Source: Leptolyngbya sp. KIOST-1 (GTDB lineage: Bacteria > Cyanobacteriota > Cyanobacteriia > Phormidesmidales > Phormidesmidaceae). Taken from it: a DNA stretch of 64,000 bases. The notes beneath the pieces are model-generated. The model was not told the origin of the DNA, ran no database searches, and saw nothing but the letters and a program-made list of their open reading frames with translations. The DNA lies in contig NZ_JQFA01000005.1 in NCBI RefSeq assembly GCF_000763385.1, positions 236,082-300,081 of the forward strand, written 5' to 3'. Below are positions 62,683 to 64,000 of this stretch, one piece after another. The translations under genes were made by a program, and so were the position numbers. Positions within the stretch are counted from its first letter, which is position 1. Each line of letters starts with the position of its first letter.

Positions 62683-62732
62683 TGTATAACACAGTAGACT
62701 GAATGCATAACACTAATTAATTGTGTTATGCA
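62683..62732. promoter_or_regulatory. Operator array of three TGYATAACAC sites
   Basis: TGTATAACAC (62683-62692), TGCATAACAC (62704-62713) and its inverse GTGTTATGCA (62723-62732). The last two form a perfect 10-bp inverted repeat with a 9-nt AT-rich spacer. They lie between the divergent small-gene series and the ribbon-helix-helix-like gene, whose product is the obvious candidate ligand. The AT-rich spacer may overlap the promoters. Confidence 0.65.
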
Positions 62733-62799
62733 ATCCTTATGTCTAACGTATTGAGTCCGTCCGTATATACAATCGAGGAAAAGGTGATGGGTACAACGA

Positions 62800-63257
62800 A
62801 TGAGCGAATCCAAGCAAGCCCGGAACCGTTGGGGCCAGCCGAAGGATCAGGGCCTTTATCAGCGCATGACAGCGGAGGGGCTAGAGGCACTGAAGGAGTC
62901 GGCAGCAGCGGCAGAGATGAGTCTGGCAGACTACCTAGAGTTTCTAGCCAGGGAGAGGATAGTGCCCCCGGTTCAGTCGGAGGAGTCACAACAGATCATG
63001 AGCCCTCAATTGGCGGCGTTGCCGGAAAAGCCCTCGGCCAGTGGGTCTTTAAATACCTGGAATACCAACTGGCCTATCATTCCAGCTCAATCGACTGGTA
63101 CCAGGTTGAAATAGAAGGCTGCCAGAAGAAAATCAGGGAGCTTGAAGCTGAAATTGTTCGCTATCGAGAGGCGATCGACTGGCATCGCCACTACCTTGAT
63201 GCTGTAACCATTGATATTCAAGCTCTAAACGCTGAAGCCGCTGAGCCCGAGGAATAG
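62800..63257 (+). pseudogene. Ribbon-helix-helix-like regulator with frameshift to a coiled-coil tail
   Basis: The frame from 62800 encodes an N-terminal RHH-like domain (Met-Thr-Ala-Glu-Gly-Leu-Glu-Ala-Leu-Lys ... Leu-Ala-Asp-Tyr-Leu-Glu-Phe-Leu-Ala, about 23-52). The neighbouring frame, ending at 63257, encodes a C-terminal coiled coil (Lys-Lys-Ile-Arg-Glu-Leu-Glu-Ala-Glu-Ile-Val). One extra A in the AAAA run at 63026-63029, or a -1 ribosomal shift on GAA-AAG, would join them into one protein of about 150 residues. Alternatively, two genes overlap, the second starting at ATG 62787 behind a GAGGA site. Confidence 0.6.
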
Positions 63258-63267
63258 ACAAACAAAG

Positions 63268-63297
63268 GCCCCAGAGATGCGATCGCACCCCTGGGGC
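63268..63297 (+). terminator. Hairpin terminator after the RHH/coiled-coil gene
   Basis: Stem GCCCCAG / CTGGGGC (63268-63274 and 63291-63297) with a HIP1 octamer in the loop, then TTCGTTGT. The T tract is weak. It separates the plus-strand gene from the convergent gene fragment at 63326. Confidence 0.6.
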
Positions 63298-63325
63298 TTC
63301 GTTGTATTCATGTATGCAGGGTTGC

Positions 63326-63708
63326 TCAGTAGAGGTGAACCTCATTGAGGGTGTAGATAGCCCCTCGGTACTCCCACCCTGGAGAGAGCTGCCAGTCACT
63401 TCTAAACCCTTTGGTGCGTTCGGTGCCAAAGAACCGGCCTGTAGCTTCGTAGCGTCCAGGGGGTACCTGAAAGGTGATTGGAGTGCCGACGGCACCCCAC
63501 GGCGGGGAATTATCCCGGCTGTAGGTTGAGCACTCTTTACAGGCCTGCATTTTGAGTTCTAGGCGTTCCCCGGTGTCTCTAACCAGATAAATGGTGAGGG
63601 CATCAGGAGAGCCATTTATAAAGGTGACGGTTGAGGCCGTGCCGCCCACCTCCTGGTACAGGTTTGGTGGAGGGAAGTTGGCCAAGTTCCTATCATCCAC
63701 TTCGCCGT
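63326..63708 (-). pseudogene. 3' part of an unknown gene cut at a duplication junction
   Basis: About 127 C-terminal residues of an unrecognised, probably beta-rich protein (Val-Thr-Phe-Ile-Asn-Gly-Ser; Cys-Lys-Glu-Cys; Val-Pro-Pro-Gly-Arg-Tyr-Glu-Ala-Thr-Gly). The natural 5' end is missing: at 63709 the sequence switches to a copy of the response-regulator gene, in an unrelated frame. The complete gene may exist elsewhere. Confidence 0.7.
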
Positions 63709-64000
63709 AATCAGCTCGGCCCGACGCCACACCCGACCGGGATGGCTGGCCAAAAAGTGCAGCAGATCGAACTCCAGGGCGGTCAGGGGAACCATTTCCT
63801 CGTTGAGCATCACCTCGCGCCGTACCGGGTCGATGGCCAGACTGTTGAAGGTCAGACACTGCTGTTCGGCCGCCGTCACCGGGCGCTGGCGCTTGAGAAT
63901 GGCCCCTACCCGCACCTCTAGCTCGCCCAGGCTGAAGGGTTTGGTGAGATAGTCATCGGCCCCCTCGTTAAAACCGCGAATTTTGTCGGACTCATCGGTG
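63709..64000 (-). pseudogene. Duplicate of the OmpR-family regulator, truncated, runs off the window
   Basis: 292 nt appearing identical to 55066-55357 (constant offset 8,643), in the same orientation. It encodes the end of the receiver and the start of the winged helix up to Arg-Arg-Ala-Glu-Leu-Ile, then reads into unrelated sequence. Without the recognition helix it could not bind DNA normally. Its 5' part lies outside the window. Confidence 0.9.

Larger units (their letters stand above)
59429..63300. mobile_element. Accessory island with IS110-like transposase, hammerhead ribozyme and small ORFs
   Basis: Between argF and the window end the gene content changes to unfamiliar short minus-strand ORFs, an IS110-like transposase, a tRNA-like remnant, dense palindromes and a repeated operator. 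Both sides are marked by exact duplications (argF; response-regulator gene). The limits are not defined by terminal repeats; IS110 elements normally lack them. It could be a plasmid- or phage-derived satellite. Boundaries are inferred. Confidence 0.5.

Noticed and set aside
60949..63300. Possible CRISPR array or toxin-antitoxin pair in the island.
   Set aside because: No regularly spaced direct repeats; none of the small proteins shows a recognisable toxin fold.

Overview
The window is cyanobacterial chromosome. It carries psbA (photosystem II D1), ndhH, a high-light-inducible protein, a hetZ homologue, DUF3685/Ycf55-type and other cyanobacteria-restricted genes, the C-terminal half of the split-intein dnaE, a tRNA-Leu(UAA) gene interrupted by a group I intron, and very many HIP1 octamers (GCGATCGC). 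High GC, the hetZ homologue and the large PAS/receiver repertoire suggest a filamentous Leptolyngbya/Nodosilinea-like lineage. That placement is inference.

Layout. 0-12 kb: a His-rich DUF305 lipoprotein behind a MerR-type promoter, a TPR protein, an IscA-type Fe-S protein, several conserved cyanobacterial proteins, a DUF1400-type hydrolase, a LexA-family repressor with a palindrome at its start, and a three-gene secreted/lipoprotein operon ending in a good terminator. 12-32 kb: a Uma2-like nuclease, DnaE-C with the split intein, an orphan polyamine-type binding protein, a pentapeptide protein, a translationally coupled pair of cyanobacterial genes, a GT2 glycosyltransferase, glmS, a GAF-EAL phosphodiesterase, an AEC carrier, a lambda-lysozyme-like protein, ndhH and rsmH. 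32-42 kb: a signalling cluster of a receiver-PAS-GGDEF cyclase, a frameshifted kinase remnant without an ATPase domain, an eight-PAS hybrid kinase and a receiver with a decayed DHp-like tail, interspersed with 82-bp MITE-like repeats. 42-58 kb: a GIY-YIG-like protein, a probable small RNA, a beta-lactamase-fold hydrolase, gmd, ygfZ, psbA, tRNA-Leu, larC, tsaC-like, hetZ, an OmpR regulator, a rhomboid, an LD-carboxypeptidase, an hlip and argF.

58-64 kb is an accessory island. It contains an IS110-like transposase with an altered first catalytic residue, small minus-strand ORFs, a tRNA-like remnant, an operator array and a frameshifted ribbon-helix-helix regulator. One nucleotide after the stop codon of the last small ORF, and upstream of the transposase on the same strand, lies a complete type I hammerhead ribozyme (60896-60947): all three stems pair, both core motifs are intact, and the predicted cleavage follows a GUC triplet. 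Cleavage would separate the small-gene message from a 225-nt structured leader of the transposase, the place where IS110-group elements carry their guide (bridge) RNA. This is the most interesting object in the window.

The island is bordered by two exact duplications: a 516-bp tandem repeat of the 5' half of argF, and a second copy of part of the OmpR regulator gene, offset by 8,643 bp, which runs off the window end. Both could be real recent rearrangements or assembly errors.
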